Positions 1 to 6,568 of a stretch of 9,124 bases of DNA are shown here, in pieces. Below the pieces are notes generated by a model. It saw nothing but the letters and a program-made list of their open reading frames with translations. It did not search any database and had not been told where the DNA came from. Source of the stretch: Actinobacteria bacterium RBG_16_64_13 (lineage in GTDB: Bacteria; Actinomycetota; Thermoleophilia; RBG-16-64-13); contig MELN01000040.1 of assembly GCA_001768675.1 (NCBI GenBank), positions 1 to 9,124 on the forward strand, in the 5' to 3' direction. Within the stretch, counting starts at the first letter, position 1, and each line of letters starts with the position of its first letter. Both the position numbers and the translations under genes were made by a program.

Positions 1-68
1 AGCTCCTCCACCATCTGGAGAGCTTCCTTCTCCTTCATGTCGACCATGGCTTGGACTAGTGCATGCAT
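1..68 (-). CDS. Corrinoid (B12-binding) methyltransferase protein, N-terminal fragment
   Basis: Only the first 22 codons and two bases of the next lie in the window; the gene runs off the left edge. The start is ATG at 68, with GGGAG at 79-75 six nt upstream. The peptide begins MHALVQAMVDMKEKEALQMV. This has the helical pattern of the N-terminal cap of MtmC/MtbC/MttC-type corrinoid proteins. It aligns without gaps to the start of the complete corrinoid protein at 7430, with about 8 identities in 23 positions, including the shared V-E-E. It lies 27 nt after lpdA and is probably the next cistron of the folate operon. If the call holds, it would carry a methyl group on cobalamin between a substrate methyltransferase and tetrahydrofolate. 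The DxHxxG cobalamin motif would lie outside the window, so the assignment rests on a short stretch. Confidence 0.55.
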   Translation of the reverse strand, partial: MHALVQAMVDMKEKEALQMVEE

Positions 69-95
69 GTTTGTCTCCCTTTCCCCTGGCGCCTT

Positions 96-1523
96 CTATC
101 TCGATATATGCACCGACTCGCCGTGCACATCGTGGGCTGCTTCCATGACGGCCTCGGCTATGGTGGGATGTCCGTGGATGCAATCGCCCAGCTGACTCAC
201 GGTAAGCCCGTTCTGCACGGCCAGCGCTATTTCATGAACCACGTCGGTCACGTGGGAGCCCATCATGTTGGCCCCCAGCACAAGGTCGGTCTCTTTGTCG
301 GCCACGATCTGGACGTAGCCCGTGTCTTCGCCCATCGCCAGGGCTTTGCCCAGGGCCGCGAAACGATAGGTGCCCGTGACAGGCTGGAACCCGTTCTCGA
401 GAGCCTGCTCCTCGTTCAGCCCAACGCTGGCGACTTCGGGGGAAGAGTAGGTACAAGAGGGAGTCGAACGGAGGTCGCGCATCCGCCGGCCGCCCAGGCA
501 GTTGTCGACAGCCACGAAGGCTTCGTACGACGCCACGTGCGCCAGCATCTGGCCGCCATTCACGTCTCCGATCGCATAGATGTCGGGAGCCGTGGTCTCC
601 AGGTATTCGTTCACAAGGATGTAGCCGCGGCCGTCGGTCTCGACACCCGCCGACTCCAGCCCGATGCCGGCGCTGTTCGGCCTGCGACCCACGGACACGA
701 GGACCTTCTCTGCCGACAACTCCGACCCGTCGGAGAGTTGGGCCACAACGTGGTCGTCAGCATAGGTGAGTATGCTCTCCACCTTTGTCTTGAGCAGCAC
801 CTGGATGCCCCGCTTGCGGTAGACACCCTGGAACTGCTTGGCCAGGCGCTTGTCTTCGAGGGGCAGCATCTGCGGCATCATCTCGACCATGGTGATCTGG
901 GTGCCCAGCTCCGCGAAGAACGAGGCGAATTCGCAACCGATCACTCCCGCGCCCACGATGAGCATCGACTTGGGGATGCGCCGCAACTCTAACGCTGAAG
1001 TAGAGGTCAGGATTGCCGGATGCGTGAAATCGAACGTCGGCAAGAACGCTGGTTCCGAGCCGGTCGCGATGATTACCTTGTCCGCGTCGATGATGACGCT
1101 TTCCGCGCCCGTGTCCACGATCACGCGGCGGCTCGGCGTTCCGGAGCCCGGAGCCGCGTCGCTCGCGGCCAGGTGCCCCGCGCCCCGCAAGACCTTGACT
1201 CCGGCCTTCTTGAGCAGGACCTCCACGTTGCCTCGGATCTGAGTTATCACTCGGTCCTTGCGCTCCATCATGCGGGCTAGGTCCGGGCGCACGTCGCCCA
1301 TCACCTCGAACCCGTACTCTTCGCCCGCTCGCGCCCGAGCCAGGGCGTCCGCGCTCGCCAGGAGGGCCTTGGTGGGTATGCACCCGCGATTAAGACAAGT
1401 ACCGCCGAGGAGGTCCTTCTCCACGAGGGTCACCACCGCCCCGTGTCGCGCCGCCCTCAAAGCGGCTACGTAGCCACCAGGGCCACCGCCCAGAACGACG
1501 ATCTGAAGCGGGACAGCGCTCAT
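96..1523 (-). CDS. lpdA: Dihydrolipoyl dehydrogenase (E3 / glycine cleavage L protein type)
   Basis: This 475-residue FAD disulfide oxidoreductase normally reoxidises protein-bound dihydrolipoamide with NAD+. Visible motifs are the FAD-binding GGGPGG at 12-17, the redox-active disulfide in GGTCLNRGCIPTK (C43 and C48), the NAD-binding GAGVIG at 191-196, a second FAD-contact block around AIGDVNGG, and the C-terminal HGHPTIAE with likely catalytic H452 and E457. Length is normal for the family and all catalytic residues are present. The ATG start overlaps the metF stop by 4 nt (ATGA), so it is probably translated by coupling. From memory, lpdA follows metV-metF in the acetogen clusters of clostridia, often with gcvH nearby. 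Here no lipoyl protein is in view, so its partner is unknown. It could serve glycine cleavage, which yields methylene-THF, or another dithiol carrier. The family call is secure; the physiological role is inference. Confidence 0.95.
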   Translation of the reverse strand: MSAVPLQIVVLGGGPGGYVAALRAARHGAVVTLVEKDLLGGTCLNRGCIPTKALLASADALARARAGEEYGFEVMGDVRPDLARMMERKDRVITQIRGNVEVLLKKAGVKVLRGAGHLAASDAAPGSGTPSRRVIVDTGAESVIIDADKVIIATGSEPAFLPTFDFTHPAILTSTSALELRRIPKSMLIVGAGVIGCEFASFFAELGTQITMVEMMPQMLPLEDKRLAKQFQGVYRKRGIQVLLKTKVESILTYADDHVVAQLSDGSELSAEKVLVSVGRRPNSAGIGLESAGVETDGRGYILVNEYLETTAPDIYAIGDVNGGQMLAHVASYEAFVAVDNCLGGRRMRDLRSTPSCTYSSPEVASVGLNEEQALENGFQPVTGTYRFAALGKALAMGEDTGYVQIVADKETDLVLGANMMGSHVTDVVHEIALAVQNGLTVSQLGDCIHGHPTIAEAVMEAAHDVHGESVHISR

Positions 1524-2422
1524 GACGTGGTAAGTCCGGCCATCTCGAGGATCTCGGGCACGATCTCTTCCTTGCCGATAGCCATGACGTGCACGCCGTC
1601 GCAGATCTTGTTCTCCTTCAAGAAACGGATGTGCCGAGCGGCGATCTCCATGCCCTTGCGGAGCTGCTCCTCTTTGGGCACGCTTCCCAACTCCTCGAGC
1701 AGGGCGTCGGGCACAAAGATGCCCGGGACCGCCCGGTTCATGTACTTGGCCATGCCGACACCGGCCAGGACTACGAGCCCGGCCATCATCTTCGTGTTGG
1801 TTCCCGCGGTGATCTCCCGAGTCTTCTCCATGAACCGCTGGAAGTTGTCCATGTCGTAGACGGCTTGGGTCTGGAAGAAGTCGGTGCCGGCCTCGACCTT
1901 CCGCGCGAACTTGTACAGCTGAGGCTCCAGCGGATCGGCCTCCGGAGTGACGACCGCGCCCACGAAGAAGTCGGTACCACCGTCGAGCTCGTTCCCCGCC
2001 CAGTCAAAGCCTTCGTTCATCTTGTGGCAGCACTGGATGAGATGGACCGAGTCGAAGTCGAAGACGCCCTTGGCCTGCTTGTGATCGCCTACCGACGGGT
2101 GGTCACCCGTGAGGCAAAGTACGTTGGTAATCCCCAGGAAGGCCGCCGACAGAAGGTCGGATTGAAGGCCCAGCCGGTTCCGGTCCCGGCAGGTGGTCTG
2201 GAACACAGGGTCCCCGCCCCTACGCACGATCTCGCCGGAGACCGCCAACGAGCCCAGGCGCATGACCGAGCTCTGGTTGTCGGTGACGTTCAGGCCGTCG
2301 ACCATGTTCTTCAACAGGTCGATGTGATGGAGCATCGACTCCACGTTGGTGCCCTTGGGCGGGCCGATCTCGCCGGAGACGACGAACCTGCCGCTGTTGC
2401 ACGCGTCGCGGTAAGCACCCAT
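1520..2422 (-). CDS. metF: 5,10-methylenetetrahydrofolate reductase, catalytic subunit MetF
   Basis: The product is 300 residues, the usual size of bacterial MetF TIM-barrel flavoproteins. It interconverts methylene-THF and methyl-THF, the last folate step of the methyl branch. Seen motifs: SGEIGPPKG at 16-24, whose E18 corresponds to the general-acid glutamate of E. coli MetF (E28); NVTDNQ at 45-50; TTCRDRNR at 77-84; and CLTGDHP at 103-109, whose aspartate aligns with the flavin-contact aspartate. The ATG at 2422 has GGAGGGT at 2437-2431 eight nt upstream. It lies two nt after the metV stop and overlaps lpdA. The immediate metV neighbour shows that it is the two-subunit acetogen/anaerobe type, not the stand-alone methionine-biosynthesis type. 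The electron donor cannot be read from the sequence. No RnfC2, HdrABC or MvhD genes flank it here. Confidence 0.95.
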   Translation of the reverse strand: MGAYRDACNSGRFVVSGEIGPPKGTNVESMLHHIDLLKNMVDGLNVTDNQSSVMRLGSLAVSGEIVRRGGDPVFQTTCRDRNRLGLQSDLLSAAFLGITNVLCLTGDHPSVGDHKQAKGVFDFDSVHLIQCCHKMNEGFDWAGNELDGGTDFFVGAVVTPEADPLEPQLYKFARKVEAGTDFFQTQAVYDMDNFQRFMEKTREITAGTNTKMMAGLVVLAGVGMAKYMNRAVPGIFVPDALLEELGSVPKEEQLRKGMEIAARHIRFLKENKICDGVHVMAIGKEEIVPEILEMAGLTTS

Positions 2423-2424
2423 GG

Positions 2425-3123
2425 CTATTCACCCTCCGGCTTTTTGGCGGCCTTGAGGATCTTCTCGTCCCCCAGTTGCCGGCGCTCTACCAGCTTGCCG
2501 GGATGGGCGATGGCGTTCCAGTCTTTGGGAGCATGGGTCCGAGTGCGCTTGTCTTCGCGACCCTCCTTCTTGAGCTGCTCGTGGATGAGCACCCAGGCAC
2601 AGTCCATCTCCGGGTCGACCTCGCAGTTGCCGTGGCTCATGCCGCCACAGGGGCCGTTGAGAAGACCCTTGGCACACCTGGTCACCGGGCAGATGGCGCC
2701 ATAGTCGTCCAGAACGCAGAAACCACACATAGAGCACTTCTCGACAAAGTCCATGGAGCGCTGAACGTTACCCAGGAACAGAGTATCGGTGCCTGGCAGC
2801 ACATGCTTGTCTGTGGCCGCCCGCACGGATTGCGTCCCGGCGCCGCAGGAGAGCACAAGGAAGGCCTGGGTCTCGTCGGCCGCCTCTTTGTGCTTGCGTA
2901 GGACACGTTTGAGGTCGAGCTCCTGGCAGTTAGCCGCCACCATGTCCGTGCCCACCACTTTCTTGCCCGCGGCCTCTAGATGGGCGACCATTTCGGCAAG
3001 CTCTTTCTCGCCGCCGGTCTGGGTGACTGTGGCGCATTCGCCGCAGCCGACGATGAATACCTTCGTCTCGCCCTCGAGGGACTTCACGATCTCCTCGATA
3101 GGCTTCTTCGTGGCGATGATCAA
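2425..3123 (-). CDS. metV: MetV, Fe-S/zinc subunit of methylene-THF reductase
   Basis: This is a 232-residue, cysteine-rich partner of MetF (methylene-THF reductase C-terminal-domain family). An N-terminal alpha/beta part carries GCGEC (C27, C30), C66 and SCGAGTQ (C93). The C-terminal half has the dense metal-binding set C130, C133, C136, C145, C150, C159, C167 and C175, in CSMCGFC, ICPVTRC, NGPCGG and GNCEVD contexts. The family is known to bind a 4Fe-4S cluster and zinc and to pass electrons to MetF. The start is TTG at 3123. It is preferred because a perfect GGAGGT lies 6 nt upstream at 3135-3130 and there is no suitable ATG nearby. The gene sits 28 nt after folD and 2 nt before metF, consistent with coordinated synthesis of the MetFV complex. 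The lysine-rich C-terminal tail is ordinary. Confidence 0.92.
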   Translation of the reverse strand: MIIATKKPIEEIVKSLEGETKVFIVGCGECATVTQTGGEKELAEMVAHLEAAGKKVVGTDMVAANCQELDLKRVLRKHKEAADETQAFLVLSCGAGTQSVRAATDKHVLPGTDTLFLGNVQRSMDFVEKCSMCGFCVLDDYGAICPVTRCAKGLLNGPCGGMSHGNCEVDPEMDCAWVLIHEQLKKEGREDKRTRTHAPKDWNAIAHPGKLVERRQLGDEKILKAAKKPEGE

Positions 3124-3129
3124 CGCAAT

Positions 3130-3135
3130 ACCTCC
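3130..3135 (-). promoter_or_regulatory. Strong Shine-Dalgarno site for metV
   Basis: GGAGGT on the minus strand, six nt before the TTG at 3123. It supports that non-ATG start. Confidence 0.75.
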
Positions 3136-3151
3136 ACTGCCCCGGGAATGG

Positions 3152-4120
3152 CTACTTCTTGTCCAACTGCAGACGAGCCGCCCGCAGCGTATTCCGCGCC
3201 AACATCATGTTGGTGACCGCCCCAACTCCGCCGGGCACGGGAGTGACGGCGGCGGCAACGCCTGAGACGGCCGCGAAATCGACATCTCCCACGGTCTTGG
3301 CCGCCGCCTCGACTAGGTCCGCGCCGCAGGCGCGGCACGGGTTCTTCTTACTCCGGTTGATCGCGTCGCACTCGGGGCACGTCACTACCCGGTTGATGCC
3401 CACGTCCAGCACCACTGCCCCCGGCTTCACCAGGTCGGCACCGATCAGGTGCGGGACACCCGCTGCTACGACCAGGTAATCGGCCACACTGGTGTGCTTG
3501 GCCAAGTTCCCCCGGTTCGACGTGAACACGTGACTCACCGTGGTGGTGGCATTGCGATTGAGCAGCAGCAGCGCCAGCGGCTTACCCACGGTGTTGGAGT
3601 GACCCACGACGCAGACCTCCGCACCCTCCAGAGCATCGATCACGTCTCGGCCTTCAGCGCGCAGGTAGCGCTCCAGAAGTTCCACGCAGGCCGCAGGAGT
3701 AGCCGGGGGAAAGCCGGGCTCACCAAGGGTCAAACGGCCCATGTTGAAGGGATGGAAGCAGTCGACGTCCTTGCCGTAGTCGATGGAGTTGATAACGGCT
3801 GAGTCGGATACCTGGGGCGGGAAGGGCCTCAAAGGCAGGATGCCGGAGACAGCCGGGTCGTCGTTGAGACTTCGGACCGCGGCAACCACGGTCTCTTCGC
3901 TCGTGTCGGCCGGAAGCGTCTCGTTCCGGTAGCCGAGACCCATCTCGGCACAGAATTTCTCGACGGCCCCCCGGTACATCCCGGCGCCGAAATCATCGCC
4001 CACCATCAAGGTGGCGATACCGGGCCGGGCACCGGCCGCTTTCAGTTCCGTCAGTTCGCGGGTCAGCTCTTCACGGAGTTCCGCGGCGATCGCTTTTCCA
4101 TCGATGATCTTGGCTGCCAA
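3152..4120 (-). CDS. folD: FolD-family methylene-THF dehydrogenase, divergent, probably lacking cyclohydrolase activity
   Basis: The product is 322 residues against about 285 for typical FolD. The N-terminal MAAKIIDGKAIAAELR, KDVDCFHPFN (117-126), a Rossmann GHSNTVGKP (173-181) and the C-terminal TPVPGGVGAVT (293-303) place it firmly in the family. It differs at functional positions. In the YxxxK motif Y49 is kept but the catalytic lysine is V53. The conserved glutamine of the ILVQLP block is L97. The GRS arginine that contacts the NADP phosphate is H174. The extra length is mainly an insertion at about 246-276 with C248, C251, C262 and C265. In FolD proteins, loss of the lysine removes cyclohydrolase but not dehydrogenase activity, so this is probably a methylene-THF dehydrogenase working with the adjacent FchA. 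The start is TTG at 4120, with AAAGG 9 nt upstream, and gives the canonical family N-terminus. It lies 44 nt after fchA. Family is certain; the changed activity is inferred. Confidence 0.88.
   Translation of the reverse strand: MAAKIIDGKAIAAELREELTRELTELKAAGARPGIATLMVGDDFGAGMYRGAVEKFCAEMGLGYRNETLPADTSEETVVAAVRSLNDDPAVSGILPLRPFPPQVSDSAVINSIDYGKDVDCFHPFNMGRLTLGEPGFPPATPAACVELLERYLRAEGRDVIDALEGAEVCVVGHSNTVGKPLALLLLNRNATTTVSHVFTSNRGNLAKHTSVADYLVVAAGVPHLIGADLVKPGAVVLDVGINRVVTCPECDAINRSKKNPCRACGADLVEAAAKTVGDVDFAAVSGVAAAVTPVPGGVGAVTNMMLARNTLRAARLQLDKK
3326..3379 (-). other. Zinc-ribbon-like CxxC-x10-CxxC insertion within FolD
   Basis: Codons 248-265 of folD encode CPEC followed by ten residues and CRAC. 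Standard FolD proteins run almost directly from the VLDVGINR strand to the GDVDF segment. Here about 30 residues are inserted between them in the same frame, and both flanks are intact, so it is not a frameshift. The pattern resembles a rubredoxin-knuckle/zinc ribbon. Metal binding is inferred. Confidence 0.75.
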
Positions 4121-4164
4121 CTGTGCCTGCCTTTCTGCTGGCTTGGATGCGCCTACCGGGCCCG

Positions 4165-4815
4165 CTAGAGCTTACTGTAGGTAAGAGCTAGGACCGTGTC
4201 GCGAAGACGCGCCGTCTCGGAAAGAAGAAGCTCAACCCGGCCCCACGTCTCGCGCGCGAAGCTGCCATCGTCGATCCACGCCAGGTTGATCTTCACGTTG
4301 AGCGCCGCCGATTGCGCCGCCGCGTCGGCCAGCAACACGGCGACCCCCGCGTCGGACACCGCGTTGGGGTTACCCTTCTCCGCTGCCGGAAGCGCCAGGC
4401 GGGCGACTTGCGTGGCGGCCTCCGCGACCCGAAGTGGCACGGTGGCGGCCTCTTTCAGGGCTGCCTGCAAAACGCGGGTACGCTCGGCCTTCTGTTCTTC
4501 GGTCTCTTTGGGAAGCTTCATGGCGGTAGCGACGGCCCGGTAGACCTGGGCGTCCAAAGAAACGAACTCTCCGAGCTCGCCGCGCAACCGTTCCGCGACC
4601 TCTTGGATCTCGGTCATGTCGCCCTGCACCGCGGCGAACTTCTCTTTACCCAGGGTGAGACTCGTGACCATCGTCACGAGACCGGCCCCTAGGGCGCCCA
4701 CGAGCGCCGCTACGCTACCCCCTCCGGGCTCGGGCTCGGCGCCGGCCAGCTTGTCCAGATAGGTGGCAATGCTGCCGTCCAGATACGTAGAGCCGGCCAC
4801 AAGCTCATCACCCAC
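4165..4815 (-). CDS. fchA: Methenyl-THF cyclohydrolase (FchA / formiminotransferase-cyclodeaminase-like)
   Basis: A 216-residue mostly helical protein that interconverts formyl-THF and methenyl-THF. The family signature PEPGGGSVAALVGALGAGL lies at about 28-46. LTLGKEKF at 53-60 and GNPNAVSDAGVAVLLADAAA in the C-terminal third, with its family-conserved SD pair, are also present. Length matches FchA proteins (about 205-215). The chosen start is GTG at 4815, which shares one base with the fhs TAG stop (TAGTG). It has GAGGGG at 4829-4824 eight nt upstream. The frame stays open upstream to an ATG at 4968, but that extension is out-of-frame fhs coding sequence and has no family similarity, so it is rejected. 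A second in-frame GTG at 4800 is possible but has a poorer upstream site. Lying between fhs and folD, it supplies the cyclohydrolase step that the neighbouring FolD seems unable to perform. Confidence 0.92.
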   Translation of the reverse strand: MGDELVAGSTYLDGSIATYLDKLAGAEPEPGGGSVAALVGALGAGLVTMVTSLTLGKEKFAAVQGDMTEIQEVAERLRGELGEFVSLDAQVYRAVATAMKLPKETEEQKAERTRVLQAALKEAATVPLRVAEAATQVARLALPAAEKGNPNAVSDAGVAVLLADAAAQSAALNVKINLAWIDDGSFARETWGRVELLLSETARLRDTVLALTYSKL

Positions 4816-6479
4816 TAGAACAGCCCCTCGATGTGGCCGTCCACGAGGTCGATCTGCTCGGCAGCCGGATGCTTGGGCAGTCCGGGCATGGTCATCATCT
4901 GGCCGCAGACCGGCACTATCATCCCAGCGCCGGCCGAGAGGCGGACCTCCCGCACCGTCAGACGCCAATCGCGCGGCCGGCCCACCTTGGTCTTGTCATC
5001 GGTCAGGGAAGCCTGGGTCTTGGCCATGCACACCGGCAGGCGGCCATAACCGCGTTCGGTGAAGCGCTCGATCGCCGCCTTGGCCGGCTCGGTGTAGTCC
5101 ACTCCGTCTGCCCCGTAGATGCGCGTGGCAACAGCCTCGATCTTCGCGGTGAGGGGACTCTCGAGGTCATAGAGAAAGCGGAAGGGCGGCTTTGGCTTGC
5201 CCTCGCACAGCCGGACCACTTCCTCCGCCAGTTCGATCCCGCCTTCGCCACCCAAGGCCCACACGTCGGACAACACGACGTTCGCCCCCATCGCTCCCAC
5301 TCGCTCGCGCAGCAGGGCCACTTCAGCGTCGGTGTCGTCGGGGAAACGGTTGATGGCCACGACCACCGGGGGACCGAACAGTTGCATGTTCTCCAGATGC
5401 TTCTCCAGATTCTCCAGGCCGGCGGAAAGAGCGGGCAGGTTCTCCTTCTTGAGCTCGGCGAAAGGCACGCCGCCGTGCATCTTGAGAGCCCGGATCGTGG
5501 CCACGAGCACCACGCAGTCCGGCACCAGCCCGGCGTAGCGACACTTGATGTCGAAGAACTTCTCCGCCCCTAGGTCGGCGCCGAAGCCCGCCTCCGTGAT
5601 GCAGTATTCCCCCAGCTTGAGAGCCATCCTGGTGGCTTGCACGGAGTTGCAGCCGTGGGCGATGTTCGCGAACGGCCCCCCGTGGATGATGGCCGGAGTG
5701 TTCTCCAGAGTCTGCACGAGGTTGGGCATGAGCGCGTCCTTGAGTAGAACGGCCATCGATCCCGAGACCTTGATGTCTTTTGCGGTCACACTGCCCCCCG
5801 AAAGAGTGGGGCCGAGGACGATGCGCTCCAAGCGGGCCTTGAGATCGTCGATGTCGGTGGCCAGGCACAGAATGGCCATGACTTCGGAAGCTACCGTGAT
5901 GTCGTAGCGAGTGCGTCGCTCGACCCCTTCTCCGCCCTGGCCGATGGTGATCTGCCGCAGGGCTCTGTCGTTCAGGTCGACGACGCGCGGCCAGGACACG
6001 TTGGCGGGATCGACTCCCAGTTCGTTGCCCTGGAAAAGGTGGTTGTCGAGCACAGCCGCGCAGAGGTTGTGAGCCGTGCTGATGGCGTGGAGATCGCCAG
6101 TGAAGTGCAGGTTGATGTCTTCCATCGGGATCACTTGCGCGTACCCGCCCCCGGCAGCTCCCCCCTTTATCCCGAAACACGGCCCCAGGGAAGGCTCGCG
6201 GAGAGTACACACCGCTTTCTTGCCCATTTTGCTGAGGCCCATGGAGAGACCCACGTTGGTGGTCGTCTTGCCCTCTCCGGCCGGCGTGGGAGTGATCGCT
6301 GTGCACAGAACCAACTTGCCGTCCGGGCGGTCTCTCAGGCGGTCGAGGACGTCCAGGTGGATCTTGGCCTTATACCGGCCGAACGCATCTAGATCATCGT
6401 GATCTAGACCCAGCCCCGCCGCAATCTCGGTGACGGGTATCATGTGGGCTTCGCGCGCGATCTCGATGTCACTCTTCAT
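4815..6479 (-). CDS. fhs: Formate-tetrahydrofolate ligase (formyl-THF synthetase)
   Basis: The product is 554 residues, the normal length for bacterial Fhs. It joins formate to THF using ATP, the entry reaction of the methyl branch, or makes ATP when run in reverse during methyl oxidation. Seen features: the canonical N-terminus MKSDIEIAREA, the P-loop PTPAGEGKTTT at 64-74, REPSLGPCFGIKGGAAGGGYAQV (written here as the block from about 94 to 116), the GQGGEGVERRT block near 190, HGGPFANIAHGCNS near 265-280, TEAGFGADLGAEKFFDIKCR near 295-315, and a complete C-terminus ending in EGLF. The ATG at 6479 has GGAG at 6494-6491 about 11 nt upstream. It is the first gene of the minus-strand operon, reading from the divergent control region, and its stop overlaps fchA by one base. 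No key block is missing. Confidence 0.97.
   Translation of the reverse strand: MKSDIEIAREAHMIPVTEIAAGLGLDHDDLDAFGRYKAKIHLDVLDRLRDRPDGKLVLCTAITPTPAGEGKTTTNVGLSMGLSKMGKKAVCTLREPSLGPCFGIKGGAAGGGYAQVIPMEDINLHFTGDLHAISTAHNLCAAVLDNHLFQGNELGVDPANVSWPRVVDLNDRALRQITIGQGGEGVERRTRYDITVASEVMAILCLATDIDDLKARLERIVLGPTLSGGSVTAKDIKVSGSMAVLLKDALMPNLVQTLENTPAIIHGGPFANIAHGCNSVQATRMALKLGEYCITEAGFGADLGAEKFFDIKCRYAGLVPDCVVLVATIRALKMHGGVPFAELKKENLPALSAGLENLEKHLENMQLFGPPVVVAINRFPDDTDAEVALLRERVGAMGANVVLSDVWALGGEGGIELAEEVVRLCEGKPKPPFRFLYDLESPLTAKIEAVATRIYGADGVDYTEPAKAAIERFTERGYGRLPVCMAKTQASLTDDKTKVGRPRDWRLTVREVRLSAGAGMIVPVCGQMMTMPGLPKHPAAEQIDLVDGHIEGLF
4824..4829 (-). promoter_or_regulatory. Shine-Dalgarno site fixing the fchA start
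   Basis: GAGGGG on the minus strand, inside the last codons of fhs, eight nt before the GTG at 4815. It favours that start over the longer open frame reaching into fhs. Confidence 0.6.
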
Positions 6480-6525
6480 AGTTTCGCTCGCTCCGTTCCG
6501 TAAGGGTTCACTGCCTCTTGTCGAA

Positions 6526-6545
6526 CGGGCTCTTCCCTAAGCCCG
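6526..6545. repeat. GC-rich inverted repeat in the fhs leader
   Basis: CGGGCT, an 8-nt spacer and AGCCCG form a perfect 6-bp stem between the AT-rich island and the fhs start. In the fhs direction it would lie in the untranslated leader and could form a small hairpin. It has no following T-run in either direction, so it is not a good intrinsic terminator. Function is unknown. Confidence 0.4.
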
Positions 6546-6554
6546 GAGCATATC

Positions 6555-6568
6555 CTATATTTATATAG
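6555..6568. promoter_or_regulatory. AT-rich palindrome, candidate operator of the adjacent GntR regulator
   Basis: CTATAT-TT-ATATAG is a perfect 6-bp inverted repeat around a 2-nt centre, lying on the probable -10 region of both divergent promoters. Short AT-rich palindromes of this scale are typical binding sites of GntR/HutC regulators, which often bind upstream of their own gene. The dyad is seen directly; the role is inference. Confidence 0.4.

Noticed and set aside
63..992. 309-residue open frame on the plus strand opposite lpdA
   Set aside because: It lies wholly antisense to a gene with every catalytic motif intact, has no recognisable domain and is His-rich in the way typical of GC-rich complementary frames.
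1589..2704. 371-residue plus-strand open frame across metF and metV
   Set aside because: It is antisense to two well-supported genes, crosses their junction and shows no family motif.
4816..4968. N-terminal extension of fchA by 51 residues
   Set aside because: The extension is the out-of-frame end of fhs, has no FchA similarity, and the GTG at 4815 with GAGGGG upstream gives the normal family length.
5323..6306. 327-residue minus-strand open frame inside fhs
   Set aside because: It is an alternative frame of fhs, full of Arg/His/Gln/Gly as expected for a frame shadow; fhs itself is complete and canonical.
6526..6545. Rho-independent terminator
   Set aside because: The inverted repeat has a 6-bp stem but no T-run on either side and lies upstream of genes on both strands, not after one.
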